From: Gaeumannomyces sp. JS-464
Taxonomy: Eukaryota; Ascomycota; Sordariomycetes; Magnaporthales; Magnaporthaceae
Length of the DNA: 64,000 nt
Direction of reading: 5' to 3'
NCBI GenBank assembly: GCA_002197995.1
Contig: NGZR01000004.1
Span: 1,116,001-1,180,000, forward strand
Shown: piece after piece, positions 24,077 to 33,298 of the stretch
Layout of the letters: each line of letters starts with the position of its first letter
Numbering within the stretch: position 1 is the stretch's first letter
Translations under genes and position numbers: made by a program
Notes under the pieces: model-generated
Seen by the model: only the letters and a program-made list of their open reading frames with translations
Told to the model about the DNA's origin: nothing
Databases searched by the model: none

Positions 24077-25021
24077 CTAGATCGCCGTCGTCTTCTTCTT
24101 GATCCCAAGAAGCGCAGCGCGGTCTGTTTTCTTCTTGACCTGCCTCTTGAAGCTGGGCGGGGGCATATCCGCCGCCGTTGCAGGCGCGGGTTTGGTCGTC
24201 GTGGCCGTCGCAGCCGTAGAGGAGGCGGCGGCGGCGGCGACAGCAGGCTTGTCTGACAGCGGCGCTGACGCCGACGCCGACTTGAGCGCGCCGCCGTCCC
24301 AGCCAACCAGCTCCTCCTCGGCAATGAGCTCCTCCTGCATGGCGGCGGCCGATTCGCGGGCGAAAGCGAAGGCCCTCCTCGCGGCCTCGGCGTCCTCTGC
24401 GTCCTGCCTCAGCCTCTCCTCGTCGCGGTCCTCGGTCACGAGCGCCTCGACGCCGGCCGGGTCGGCGCGCGCGATGCGGGCGTTGTGGGTCCTGATCTCG
24501 TCGAGCGCGTCGGCCACGGCCATCTCGCGCTTGGCGTCGACCGTCTTGGCCTCGAGGTCGGCCATGGCGTTGCGCTCCTCCTCGTCGGCGCGCTCCTGCT
24601 CCAGGCGGTCGAGGCGCGCCTCGTCCGTCTCGTCCTCGGGGGCGGGGCCGCCGTCGCCGCCGTCGCCCAGCCCCCGCTTCCAGGGGTCCGTGTTGCGCTT
24701 GGCGCCGCGCTCGCACACGTAGTCCTGGTTGGCCGGGTCGGTGCGGAAGGCGATCTGGGACGAGCAGCGGGTGCACTTGATGTAGAAGCGATGGATCTGG
24801 ATGCCCAGGTACCGCTCGTCCGGGTTGGTCTCCTTGCGCGCGTTGAACTTGCGCCCCCGGTAGATGTACTCGCCGCACGACGTGCACCTCATGCCAAAGG
24901 GCGCCATCAGCCGCACCACCTGCACCTTGGGGCCCTTCTGCTTGGGGCCGCGCCGCCGCGTGAGCGCATTCGGGTCGAAGTCGGCCGGGTAGTACTTGGA
25001 TAATACTTTTCGCTCCGACAT
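24077..25021 (-). CDS. YJU2: YJU2/CWC16 pre-mRNA splicing factor
   Basis: This single-exon gene encodes 314 residues. The N-terminus MSERKVLSKYYPADFDP and the block RLMAPFGMRCTSCGEYIYRG, KFNARKE, and HRFYIKCTRCSSQIAFRTDP are diagnostic for the Yju2/CCDC94 (cwf16) family. Two CxxC pairs (Cys46/49 and Cys83/86) form the zinc site. The middle is a long charged helical region and the tail is Ala/Thr/Lys-rich, ending in a basic KRQVKKKTDRAALLGIKKKT segment. Yju2 joins the spliceosome with the Prp19 complex and promotes the first transesterification after Prp2 action. The N-terminus distinguishes it from its paralogue Saf4. No frame problem is present. Confidence 0.95.
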   Translation of the reverse strand: MSERKVLSKYYPADFDPNALTRRRGPKQKGPKVQVVRLMAPFGMRCTSCGEYIYRGRKFNARKETNPDERYLGIQIHRFYIKCTRCSSQIAFRTDPANQDYVCERGAKRNTDPWKRGLGDGGDGGPAPEDETDEARLDRLEQERADEEERNAMADLEAKTVDAKREMAVADALDEIRTHNARIARADPAGVEALVTEDRDEERLRQDAEDAEAARRAFAFARESAAAMQEELIAEEELVGWDGGALKSASASAPLSDKPAVAAAAASSTAATATTTKPAPATAADMPPPSFKRQVKKKTDRAALLGIKKKTTAI

Positions 25022-26004
25022 TGTTGCGTCGATCGGCCACTGCCTTTGGGGGGTCGAAGGGCAGACAGCGAGGGCAGCGTGTTGGAGACGGAGGCGGCAA
25101 GTCGATAGCAGCGCCGAGTTGCAGCCAACCAGGGACTTTACGGGAAGCCCACAATTCTTTGGTGAAAGATAAGTTGACAGACGAAAAAGGTTAAGGTTAG
25201 CATAAGGAAAAAGGTCTAACCTTTTTGGGAAAGGTGCAGCGCCTTGGCGTCAGCCCAGATTCAAAAAGCTCTGTTGTAAGTCTTAGTGACTCGACCCGGC
25301 CGCACGTGAAATTTTACAAAAAAAAAATCCCCTAAATTAATGGAGGTTAATTGCGGGGTCCGTTGGATTTCAAAAGAGATACCTATGGACGCTTACAATC
25401 GAGGTTTAAATCTTTACTTTATAGGCATATAAAACAAAGCGCCTTTTCCTTAAAGAGGTTAGACCTTTTGCCCACTTTCGAGTTGATGCGGTAGCTCTAT
25501 CATGACGGCTTTGGAGCCGGAAAACAGCAAGCTTGGTTGAATATCACAATATTAACGTTTCTGATATCCCGAGACCTGTAGATCCGATGCAATGCAGTCC
25601 TCTCTCGTTCATTCCGTAGCAGCAAGGCCCACCAGACGTCGACGGCCAGCCGACCGGCTTGCTCCATATTACTCTACAATTTATATCATAACCCCCCTCA
25701 TATTGTCAAGCAAACCAACGAATCCCCCATGAAGCGCCTTACACCGAAAAGGATGACAAGAAAAACCACAAAAGCCAAAAGCTCGGATCATCCCAATATC
25801 TATGTAATGTGCATTTTCCCTCGTTATCCACACAGGGGCCCACGCTCTCGTTAGGAAACCAAACCCGTACATGGACATTCCTCGGCTCGGCTAGGGCCGT
25901 CTCGTGGCATCCGCGCCGAGACAGTAGGTAGGTAGCTTAGCCACGAGGCTATCAGGTCGAAGCAAGTCGCAGGCGAGCGCGGAAGCCGGCGCGGGTGCCG
26001 GCGT
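25022..26004. other. Intergenic region, YJU2 promoter and KTR 3' end
   Basis: These 983 bp separate two genes on the minus strand. They are AT-richer than the coding regions. The YJU2 promoter and the 3' end of the mannosyltransferase gene must be here. A GTAGGTAGGTAG patch lies at 25924-25935. No gene was seen. Confidence 0.6.
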
Positions 26005-27420
26005 TTAGTTCATACCGTGGAACTTGAACCAATTCGGTCGGCAGTCTTCCTTGTGCAGCCACTTCTCGCCATCGGTGAAGCGCCCGGTGACGCAGCCCTT
26101 GCACTTGGGAGAGTTGGGGCAGTTGAAAAATGGAATGTGCTGGTATCCAATATCGCGGAACCTGTACCTGGATGTTAGCCCTGATCAGAGAGAGATAATG
26201 GGGCAAAGGCAGAAGATGGGAGACGCACCAGTGGATCTTGCTGGCGTCCTCGAACAGGCCGAGGGCGATGCTGTGGACGGGCGCATCACCCCAGCGCTCG
26301 TAGAAGAAGCCGCCAGCGCGGTCGAGGTGGTTGAAGTAATCCTCGTACACCTTGCTGCGCCAGAAGTTCAGGTCACCAATCTCGAAGTTGCTCCAGAAGT
26401 GGCAGGTCGAGTAGCCGTTGGCCTTCTGGGTGTGCTCGGGGCGGTGCTTGCTGTCCGTCAACCAGTCCATGGCGTTATTCGGGTGCTTGTAGCTCGGGTT
26501 CTCGGCCAGGAACTTGAGGGTCTCGGGCCACAGCGTCGGGATCGACTCGGGCGCGTCGTACAGGTTGATGGTAAGCCGTACGTCTTGTTGTTGTCCTGCA
26601 TGAAGCGGAACACGTCGTAGTCGACGTCGCAGAAGAAGTGCACCTTGGGCTCCACGCGCCAGTAGTACTGTGTGTCCTTCAGCGCCGGGTGCTTGTAGAA
26701 GAGCCCGCTGTTCCACCGGCACATCTGGTGGTACGAGATTTGGTCGGCATACTGAATCCCGTTCTCCTTAAGGATCTTGGTCGACTCCTTGTACAGGTCC
26801 TCGTTGATCCAGGAGGGCATTTCCCAATGCTCCTTAGGGATGCGCTCTGTGTTATGACGTGATGTCATCGTTAGTTACCAAGCCCAAACTCGTCAGTTTT
26901 AAAGTCAAGGTTCGACAAACCGTATCTGCACTCGGCCTTGGTCGCCGCCCGAGTCTTCTTCTTGAACTCGTCAGAGAAATCGACATCGTTGAAGAAAGTC
27001 CACGGGTAGTTGAACTTGTGGTTCCATGTGCGCTCCAGATCGCCCATGGCCTGAAGCATGCCCTCCAGCTCCTCGTTCCTCACCAGCGCCAGGAGCGTTG
27101 CATTAATCCGCTCAGAGGGGTTGGCGTTCGGGGCGTATCTGTTCGAGGCGCGCCGCAGGACGCCTTCGGGTTCGCCGCTGGCTAAAAGAGGGGAAAAGGA
27201 TGTCGGGGTCAGTACGTGTGCACATGCTCACTGCAGTGTCGCATCGGTGCAGGGGAGTGTCGGCGGCCAGGGCCTACTCACGGTCGTGCATCGGGTCCCT
27301 GGCGAAGTTGAAGAACTCGTCGGACGATATGGGTGCGGGCTTGAAGATCTGGTAGAGGAAAAAGAACCACATGACGAGGGCAGCGAGGCCCAGGGCCCTC
27401 ACGGGCCGCGCGACGGCCAT
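26005..27420 (-). CDS. KRE2/KTR-family alpha-1,2-mannosyltransferase (GT15)
   Basis: Four exons (27282-27420, 26921-27181, 26229-26846, 26005-26161) give about 391 residues. A type II signal anchor is at residues 5-25 (LGLAALVMWFFFLYQIF). The lumenal domain follows the GT15 pattern: NATLLALVRNEELEG, KFNYPWTFFNDVDFSDEF, IPKEHWEMPSWIN, YHQMCRWNSG, WRVEPKVHFFCDVDYDVFR (metal/GDP-mannose region), INLYDAPESIPTLW, and YSTCHFWSNFEIGDL with its catalytic Glu. These Golgi enzymes extend O- and N-linked mannans. Oddity: around 26571-26573 (TACGGCTTACC on the coding strand) one base is missing between KTYG and TINLYDA; no intron fits in the space, so the frame is broken at about codon 225. Confidence 0.93.
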
Positions 27421-28015
27421 TTCGGGCGGTGGCGGTTGAAGCGGAGGTGTCGGCGGGCGGGATTCAAAAGGTGGCGGTCATTTGCTTTGCGCCTGCGTCC
27501 TGGAGTCGGGAATGATGCAGTCGATTTGCAAAGAGCGGGATGGCGATAGCGCGGTGCGCGTTGGGTTTCGTCGATGCCAGGCTGCGATTCCCGTCTCGAT
27601 GGTAAATTAATCGAAAACGACGGAAAGGGGTTTCGATGGACGTGCCTGCTCTCCAGGAGCTTGCGGTAAACTGTGGAGGTTCGCACGGCTGGTATTGCAG
27701 GTTTGGATCCGAAAGGCCATCCCTGTCGGGCCAGACGCGTTGCATCGATGGCATTTGACGGGAAAGGGGTGCTAAAAAATTTAAGGGGCGATTGGCATGT
27801 GGCTTGGATAGGGGGTGTGGCTGGTATGGCAAGGTGCTTGGCATCCAAGTCAATCGTCAATCGAGGGTTTCCATCTCCCAAAGAGCTGGTACCTCGAATG
27901 GATAGTGAGACTCACTGCTCACCGAGGTACATACCACCTACAATAGCCTCACTTACCACGACGGGAGGAGCTCAAATCTCGCCTTAGGCACTTTGGACCA
28001 AATCCTCTGACGCAA
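27421..28015. other. Divergent intergenic region
   Basis: About 600 bp between the mannosyltransferase start and the HET-domain relic. It should contain the mannosyltransferase promoter and possibly lost 5' exons of the relic. No intact gene was seen. Confidence 0.5.
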
Positions 28016-29905
28016 ATTTGTTTGGCTCTCGTTCCGGCTGCGCGAATTCTCGAACTGCTCATTCCTCTTGCCTTGCAAAAGAAACGTTCCATCATTTTCA
28101 TCCCGTGGGTCGATGCCATCTGCATCGACCAGACTTCCACAGACGACAAGAACGAGCAGGTCCCCATGGCGCGCGACATCTACGCCAACGCCGCAGGGGT
28201 CGCGGTGTGGCGGTTAGAATGTGCGAAGGACATGTTGCTCGGAAGACAGATCGTCTTGTGAATGAACTTAACGAACTTTGCAGCAACACACACACCCAGC
28301 GCGTTTGGACAATGCAGAACATCGCCTTAGCGTCCAAGGATTCAATCTACGTCCACGTTGGTCCGTCAACGGCGAGATCTCCGCGTGACGGCCTCCTTTG
28401 CAGCCTTCAGCCTCGCGAGGCTGGAAACGTTCAATACGACATATTAGCATGCTACCCGGAGTCGCACTTCGTCGTTATGAAGAACATCGATCTACACCAC
28501 CTCTTTCACGAGGACGGATACGGCAATATTATGTCATCTCAAACAGTTCTCGGGCTCAGGAATCATATTTTGGTCTTTCCCCATGGATTACATCACTCTG
28601 TTTGCCATTGCACGGAAACGTCTCCGTAACGCAAACGAGATGGACTCAAAGGCAGAGGCCGGCTCTGGGCAAATTCGAAGGGCATCAACCAGGAAATCAC
28701 CGTCGATTACAGCAAGCCAGCCGAGATGGTTTTTACGGAATTCACTACGTTCTTTCTCAAACATGCTGAAGGTCCGTATAGGGTCTGGCCACTGCTTCTT
28801 GTGTCCCGGGGCCGAGGATCAAATCACCAGGACTTGCCATCGTGAGTTCCGGACTGGATCGATCCCCAAGTGCTACGATGCGCATATGCGGTTTGATTCA
28901 ACACACTTGCACCGTTCTGGAGCTGGCGCCTATGATCTGGAGCCTCAACTTGGGCCTGACCCAGGGCAGCTTCGAGTGTGGGGCGGAGACATTTCTCGGT
29001 CGTCGGCGCGTTTCCTGTGCTACAGTGGTATTTCGCATCAGGTACTGCTGCGGCCAACACTGCGGCACGAAATCAGTGCCCGTGGCCTGAGAAATGCACA
29101 AAACTATGGTGCTATGGGCTGAAAGTCATCAGTATATGCTGGAGCGTCATGCCAGGACCCAAAGCACCGACGAACTCCCATTGTCGCACAGTGACAGAGT
29201 GCCCTTTCGGTCGATGGTTCATCGATCACCCCACGACAGCCCGGCCTGGTGCCTAGATCCGTTCGCATATGAAGGGCCGAACAAGGTGGCCGGCTGGAAG
29301 GGAGCGGCGAGGGAATGAGAGCTGACGTCGGTCATGGGTATTGGTGTTGATGCCATTCGACTTAGGATCATCGGTGATCTTCTTGAGCTAAGGAACAAAC
29401 TGGCATTTTGCAATAGTAGCGTAACACTGGATAGGTATATGGCTGAGCGAATCTGCTGGTTTTTTGCGAACCTACCTCGAAGTGTCGATGGACGACATCC
29501 GGAGACACATTCAGAGCCGGTCCGAGCTACCCTTGGCTAGCCGCAATGAGTTGGGTCCCCTGATGGGATCTCTTCTTGACGTCCTTGTCGTGGTTGTTGC
29601 CCTGGCAGAAAAAGACTTGATCAATGCAAGTGATTTGCTTGCGGAACTGGAGCATGACATATACTGTAGATCAAGCCTTATCCGTCACGGACGAAGGCCA
29701 GGTTGGGCGATCATTCTCGAATGTCGAGGTTGGGGACACCGTGACTACGTGGCAGGGCATGGGTGGGCGTTTGTCCTCAAGGCTGTGCCTGACAGTCCAT
29801 CCGGGGGACTGGATGGCAGCAGCGACCATTCCCGCACTTTGGAATGCGGAGGGGGCGACTCGAGAGCGAGGTTATCAGGGCGATGAGATGTTTGTCATTG
29901 TCTAA
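28016..29905 (+). pseudogene. Decayed HET-domain (heterokaryon incompatibility-like) gene
   Basis: Pieces of one protein are readable in changing frames. The HET core IPWVDAICIDQTSTDDKN and MARDIYANAAGVAVW (28100-28220) is followed, one frame over, by HTQRVWTMQNIALAS (28290-28335), then NVQYDILACY and VVMKNIDLHH. Further on come ITVDYSKPAEMVFTEFTTFF (28696-28760) and LPS*VPDWIDP, where a conserved Trp codon is TGA (28842-28844). The end has ALSVTDEGQVG and NVEVGDTV (29670-29740) and a stop after VIV at about 29905. HET-domain proteins trigger cell death when genetically different hyphae fuse; they form large, fast-changing families. At least one nonsense codon and several frame changes argue for a pseudogene, although some shifts could be the single-base errors seen elsewhere here. 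Confidence 0.65.
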
Positions 29906-30041
29906 CGTGTTTACATCTACTTCCGCTTTCTCCAAAGATGTCTTTCCTTCACACGAAGCCGGTGTTTTGCAATGGATAACCCAGCCAACTGTATTGCCGC
30001 CCCAAGGCTAGTTGAAAGAAATGTTGAGCGAGTATGATGGA

Positions 30042-31277
30042 TCATGCAGACCCAAAGACTGTCACGGCACCCGAGCTCCCGCCCGCGCAGAACTGGTTGC
30101 CCCAGCCGTCCTCCCTCCACGCAAGGCAGCTCACAATGTTCTTTCGCCCCTTCTCCTTCCCATCCCTCCCGATCGCCCTTCTCTTCCGCTCCCCTCCGTT
30201 GGCAGGCCCCCAGGGGATGCTGAGCGTCGCCATCACCTTTCCGGTAAGCAGATCCCACGCCCAGACCCTGCCGTCCTCGTCACCGCCTGAGGCCGCTGCC
30301 CCCGACGGGTCCGGCGGCGCGCTCATCTCGTCCCCGGCCACGACGAACTTTTCCCCGCCGCCCAGAATGCTCTGCACGCGCAGGCTCTCGTTGTGCCAAG
30401 TTGCCGGCGGGGCCCCCTGGCCGTTAGGGCCAGCTCCCGCGGCAGGAGCGGAGCCACCACCGCCGCCATAGGTGCGCAGGCAGGCGCCCGAGGCGCGATC
30501 CATCAGGCGCAGGCCACCGGTGCCGAGCGACCCGACCAGCAGCGCGGCGCCGTCGCGGCTCATGCACAGGCTGGTGACGGGCCCGCCGGCGACGTCGACC
30601 ACGCAGCGGCCCATGCGGACGTCGTAGGCGCGCACGCGGCCGTCGACGGAGCCCGCGACGACCTCGGCGCCGCGCACCACGACGGCCGAGACGCCGTCCT
30701 TGGCGTCGGCCAGCGTCTGGATGGGGCGGCCGCTGCCTCCGCCCTTGCAGTCCCACAACTTGACGGTGGTGTCGAAGCCGCCGCTGACCAGGACCGAGTC
30801 ATCGTCGCCGGCAAAGGCGACGCAGTTGACGCGGCTGGAGTGGCCGTCCGGGGCCGAGGCGCCGAAGCGGCGCAGCGTGGTGGCTGTCGCCACGTCCCAC
30901 AGGAAGACGGCGCGGTCGCCGCCGCTCGAGGCGAAGCGCGCGTTGTCCGACGCGACGGCGAGCGACAGCACCTCGTAGCCGTGCGCCGAGTACGTCTGGA
31001 TCAGGCGGCCCTCGGGCGGCGACCCTGCGGCTGGGCCGGGCGAGGGCGCGCCCGCTGGTGAGGGGTTGTACAGACGGATGGATCGGTCTGCAGAGCCCGC
31101 AAGGATGTAGGTCCCCGGCGAGGCCGAGTAGGCCACGGCGTGGACGGGGCCTGTGCATTTGGGCGTCAGCACGGGCAAGCGTGGTCGCGTATCTAGGTAC
31201 GCAGGGCTGACAAAATAGGTACACTACTTACCATTGGAGCCCAGCAGCTGCGACACGGGCTTACTGGGAAAGGCCAT
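30042..31277 (-). CDS. MORG1/WDR83-like WD40 protein
   Basis: Two exons (31232-31277, 30042-31150) give 384 residues with no frame problem. The N-terminal exon encodes MAFPSKPVSQLLGSN. The rest is a single WD40 propeller: VHAVAYSASPGTYILAGSAD, SIRLYNP, YEVLSLAVASDNARFASSGG, AVFLWDVAT, VNCVAFAGDDDSVLVSGGFD, TVKLWDCKG, VRAYDVRMG, VTSLCMSRDGAALLVGSLG, LRLMDRASG, DGRVWAWDLLTGK, and the closing CAGGSSGAVTVF. The order LIQTYSAHGYEV, FDTTVKLWD, RAYDVRMG, and RLMDRASG is typical of WDR83, a scaffold linked to MAPK signalling in animals and to the spliceosome. The transposon relic begins 165 bp upstream of its start codon. The assignment within the WD40 superfamily is from repeat-specific motifs. Confidence 0.85.
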
Positions 31278-31442
31278 TGCTAGCTACCTGCGCACTTCCA
31301 TTTCGCATGTGGCTGGCCTCCCGGTACTCGTACTGGCGCCTTGGCGATGATCCAGCCGACCGTGTTGAAGGTCGAGGGGGTATGGTGCGATTGAGGACTG
31401 CCTGGCGTGCTGCAAGCTGTGGCTTTTCAAGATATAATTATA

Positions 31443-31585
31443 CTTGTGCGGGCTAAAAGCGCCACGCACTCGATCAGCCCTTTGGGGATAGAGTGCGGCA
31501 CGGCAACTTGTCGTTTTCCCCGCAACTTGTCGTTTTTCTGCAACATAATTCCCCATAGAAATTAGCGGTGAATCAATGTACCCTC
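31443..31585 (+). repeat. Left terminal inverted repeat
   Basis: Inverted copy of 32565-32707. It differs from the right copy by scattered single-base changes (for example CGATCAGCC against CGATCGGCC, and GAATCAATG against GAATTAATG), which are transitions. Confidence 0.9.
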
Positions 31586-31738
31586 GAATTGGCGTGTGAC
31601 CTCCCCAACTGCATATTGCACAGGCCTATGCATGCCTAGTGACGCGTTTTTAATCGGCAACCCCGCTCCTACCGCGAGGGATCTCGGCGCGACTCTGCCG
31701 TATCTCGCTGCTTTTGAGGCAAACAACGAGCCTCTTTG

Positions 31739-32398
31739 AACAGGTTGATCACCAAGATTGGGCCAATATCTGTTGACGACGCGCGCCTGCGGGCGATTAA
31801 CAACGAGGGCTACCGCCTCGCTGCCAAGCGGAGGGAACGCCGGCGCCTGCGAGGCAAAGATCTTAAGATGGAGTTGAGGATACTTAAGCGTTGGCTGCGA
31901 GAGTATAAGCAATAGGAGGGCACGCGCCTTAAGCAGTTAAAAGCGCGCCTGCGACTAGAAAAGGCGAGGCGCAAAGAGATTGCCGACCTCGTACGCCCTT
32001 AAGAAGATGCCCTCGCCAACGAGGCTACCCTTCTCAGCAGATACTGGCAACAGCGCCGGGAGCGCGACGATCGGTTCCATGCCTTGCAGGAAGAGGCTTT
32101 GCTTTTTGCCCGCCTACAATCTGATAGGGAAGAAGACGACGTGGCCCTCCCTTTTACCTGGCAGCCTGCCGAGGCACTCTCCCCTTACACGCCGTGGCGC
32201 CTTACGGCACGAGACGAAGGCACGGTCCGGAAGGTAATGCGGTTTTTCTGGCGAGATAAGTACGGCCCAGATTACGCTTTGGGGATCTCTTTTCCGGGCA
32301 AATATACGGCAGAGGACTACGAGGTATCCTTTCCAGAGGGCACAGATACTGAGGGAAGCGTCACTTCCGCGTTAGATGCTGCTGATCGCGATAATTAG
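31739..32398 (+). pseudogene. Transposon-internal ORF remnant with two stop codons
   Basis: One frame reads as protein from about 31739 to TAA/TAG near 32398: ITKIGPISVDDARLRAINNE, a very basic helical stretch (LAAKRRERRRLRGKDLKMEL), then after TAG (31913-31915) and TAA (32000-32002) the segments ATLLSRYWQQRRERDD, FTWQPAEALSPYTPWRL, and VRKVMRFFWRDKYGPDYAL, ending in an acidic tail. Both stops are one C-to-T change away from a Gln codon (CAG, CAA). A possible third break lies upstream at 31715-31717. I do not recognise the family; the basic coiled-coil portion would suit a transposase C-terminus or an accessory DNA-binding protein. Confidence 0.6.
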
Positions 32399-32564
32399 GA
32401 CGAAAAGGCTGATTTAGGCGATTTGATTGATCCCGCCCTGGCTTGAATAGCTTCATTTTTGATCAATTTACTGCAAAATGCATTTCTTTTAATTTGCACG
32501 AACAGGCTTTGGGCGCTGGAAGTAGCCCCTGTTTTATGCAGTTGAGTAGGGAACTCGCATAATT

Positions 32565-32707
32565 GAGGGTACATTAATTCACCGCTAATTTCTATGGGGA
32601 ATTATGTTGCAGAAAAACGACAAGTTGCGGGGAAAACGACAAGTTGCCGTGCCGCACTCTATCCCCAAAGGGCCGATCGAGTGCGTGGCGCTTTTAGCCC
32701 GCACAAG
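32565..32707 (-). repeat. Right terminal inverted repeat
   Basis: Inverted copy of 31443-31585, of equal length (143 bp), followed directly by the TA at 32708-32709. Confidence 0.9.
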
Positions 32708-32709
32708 TA

Positions 32710-32833
32710 ATTCCTATCAGTGGAACTGCGCTCGATGTTCAAGGCTTGACTCGATGGTGGACAGCCCGCCCTCTCTAACGCCACTGATTTATCGTCTCAG
32801 AGTTGTGTTCGCGTCCATTTGGTCCAGCTCATT

Positions 32834-32886
<53 letters not shown>

Positions 32887-33298
32887 TTATACAAAACCCG
32901 AGTAATCCTTCGTTTTTGCATCGTAGGAACTATCGTAGTGCCCTTTCATGCCTAGGTGGACAGCTGGTGGCGATTTAGCACGGTGCGGACCGGTTGCTCT
33001 GTGCATGAATACTTCGTCGCGCGCACTGTAGCTTCCATTTACGCGTCGCGAGAAACCGAGGTGATGCAATCTGAGCCCAGCTAAAGTAAACATTCAATGA
33101 CAACATGAAGCAATTGAATCACTGCGTACATCTTGCCGGACTTGCTTAATCCAACCGACGACCGCGCCAGAATCGGCAGTGTCCATGGTAAGTTACATGC
33201 ATGTTCGCGTTGCAAGTCGCGTCGCCCAAAGAGTCCCTTACTGACGCACGAGAAAGTGAAGCAGACGCAATCCTGCGCATGTGCATGAGCCTTTGCAG
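32710..33298. other. Intergenic region upstream of GCP5
   Basis: These 589 bp between the transposon relic and the GCP5 start contain the A49 run. The sequence just before the start (TTTGCAG directly followed by ATGGCC) resembles a splice acceptor, so an intron in the 5' untranslated region is possible. Confidence 0.5.
32835..32883. repeat. poly(A) tract, 49 A
   Basis: An uninterrupted run of 49 A, the longest homopolymer in the window, 125 bp beyond the transposon's right end and outside its TA boundary. Confidence 0.9.

Larger units (their letters stand above)
31443..32707. mobile_element. TA-flanked DNA transposon relic with 143-bp TIRs
   Basis: The element is 1,265 bp. Its ends (31443-31585 and 32565-32707) are inverted copies of 143 bp, starting CTTGTGCGGGCTAAAAGCGC, and differ at only a few positions that are mostly transitions. 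Each end is flanked by TA (31441-31442 and 32708-32709), the target duplication of the Tc1/mariner/pogo superfamily. Within each TIR the unit GCAACTTGTCGTTTT occurs twice in tandem. The interior carries a decayed coding frame on the + strand. It is too short for a full transposase, so it is a deletion derivative or a non-autonomous element. Confidence 0.85.

Noticed and set aside
32835..32883. A49 as the poly(A) tail of a retroposon
   Set aside because: No retroelement body precedes it, no target duplication is visible, and it lies outside the TA boundary of the neighbouring DNA transposon.
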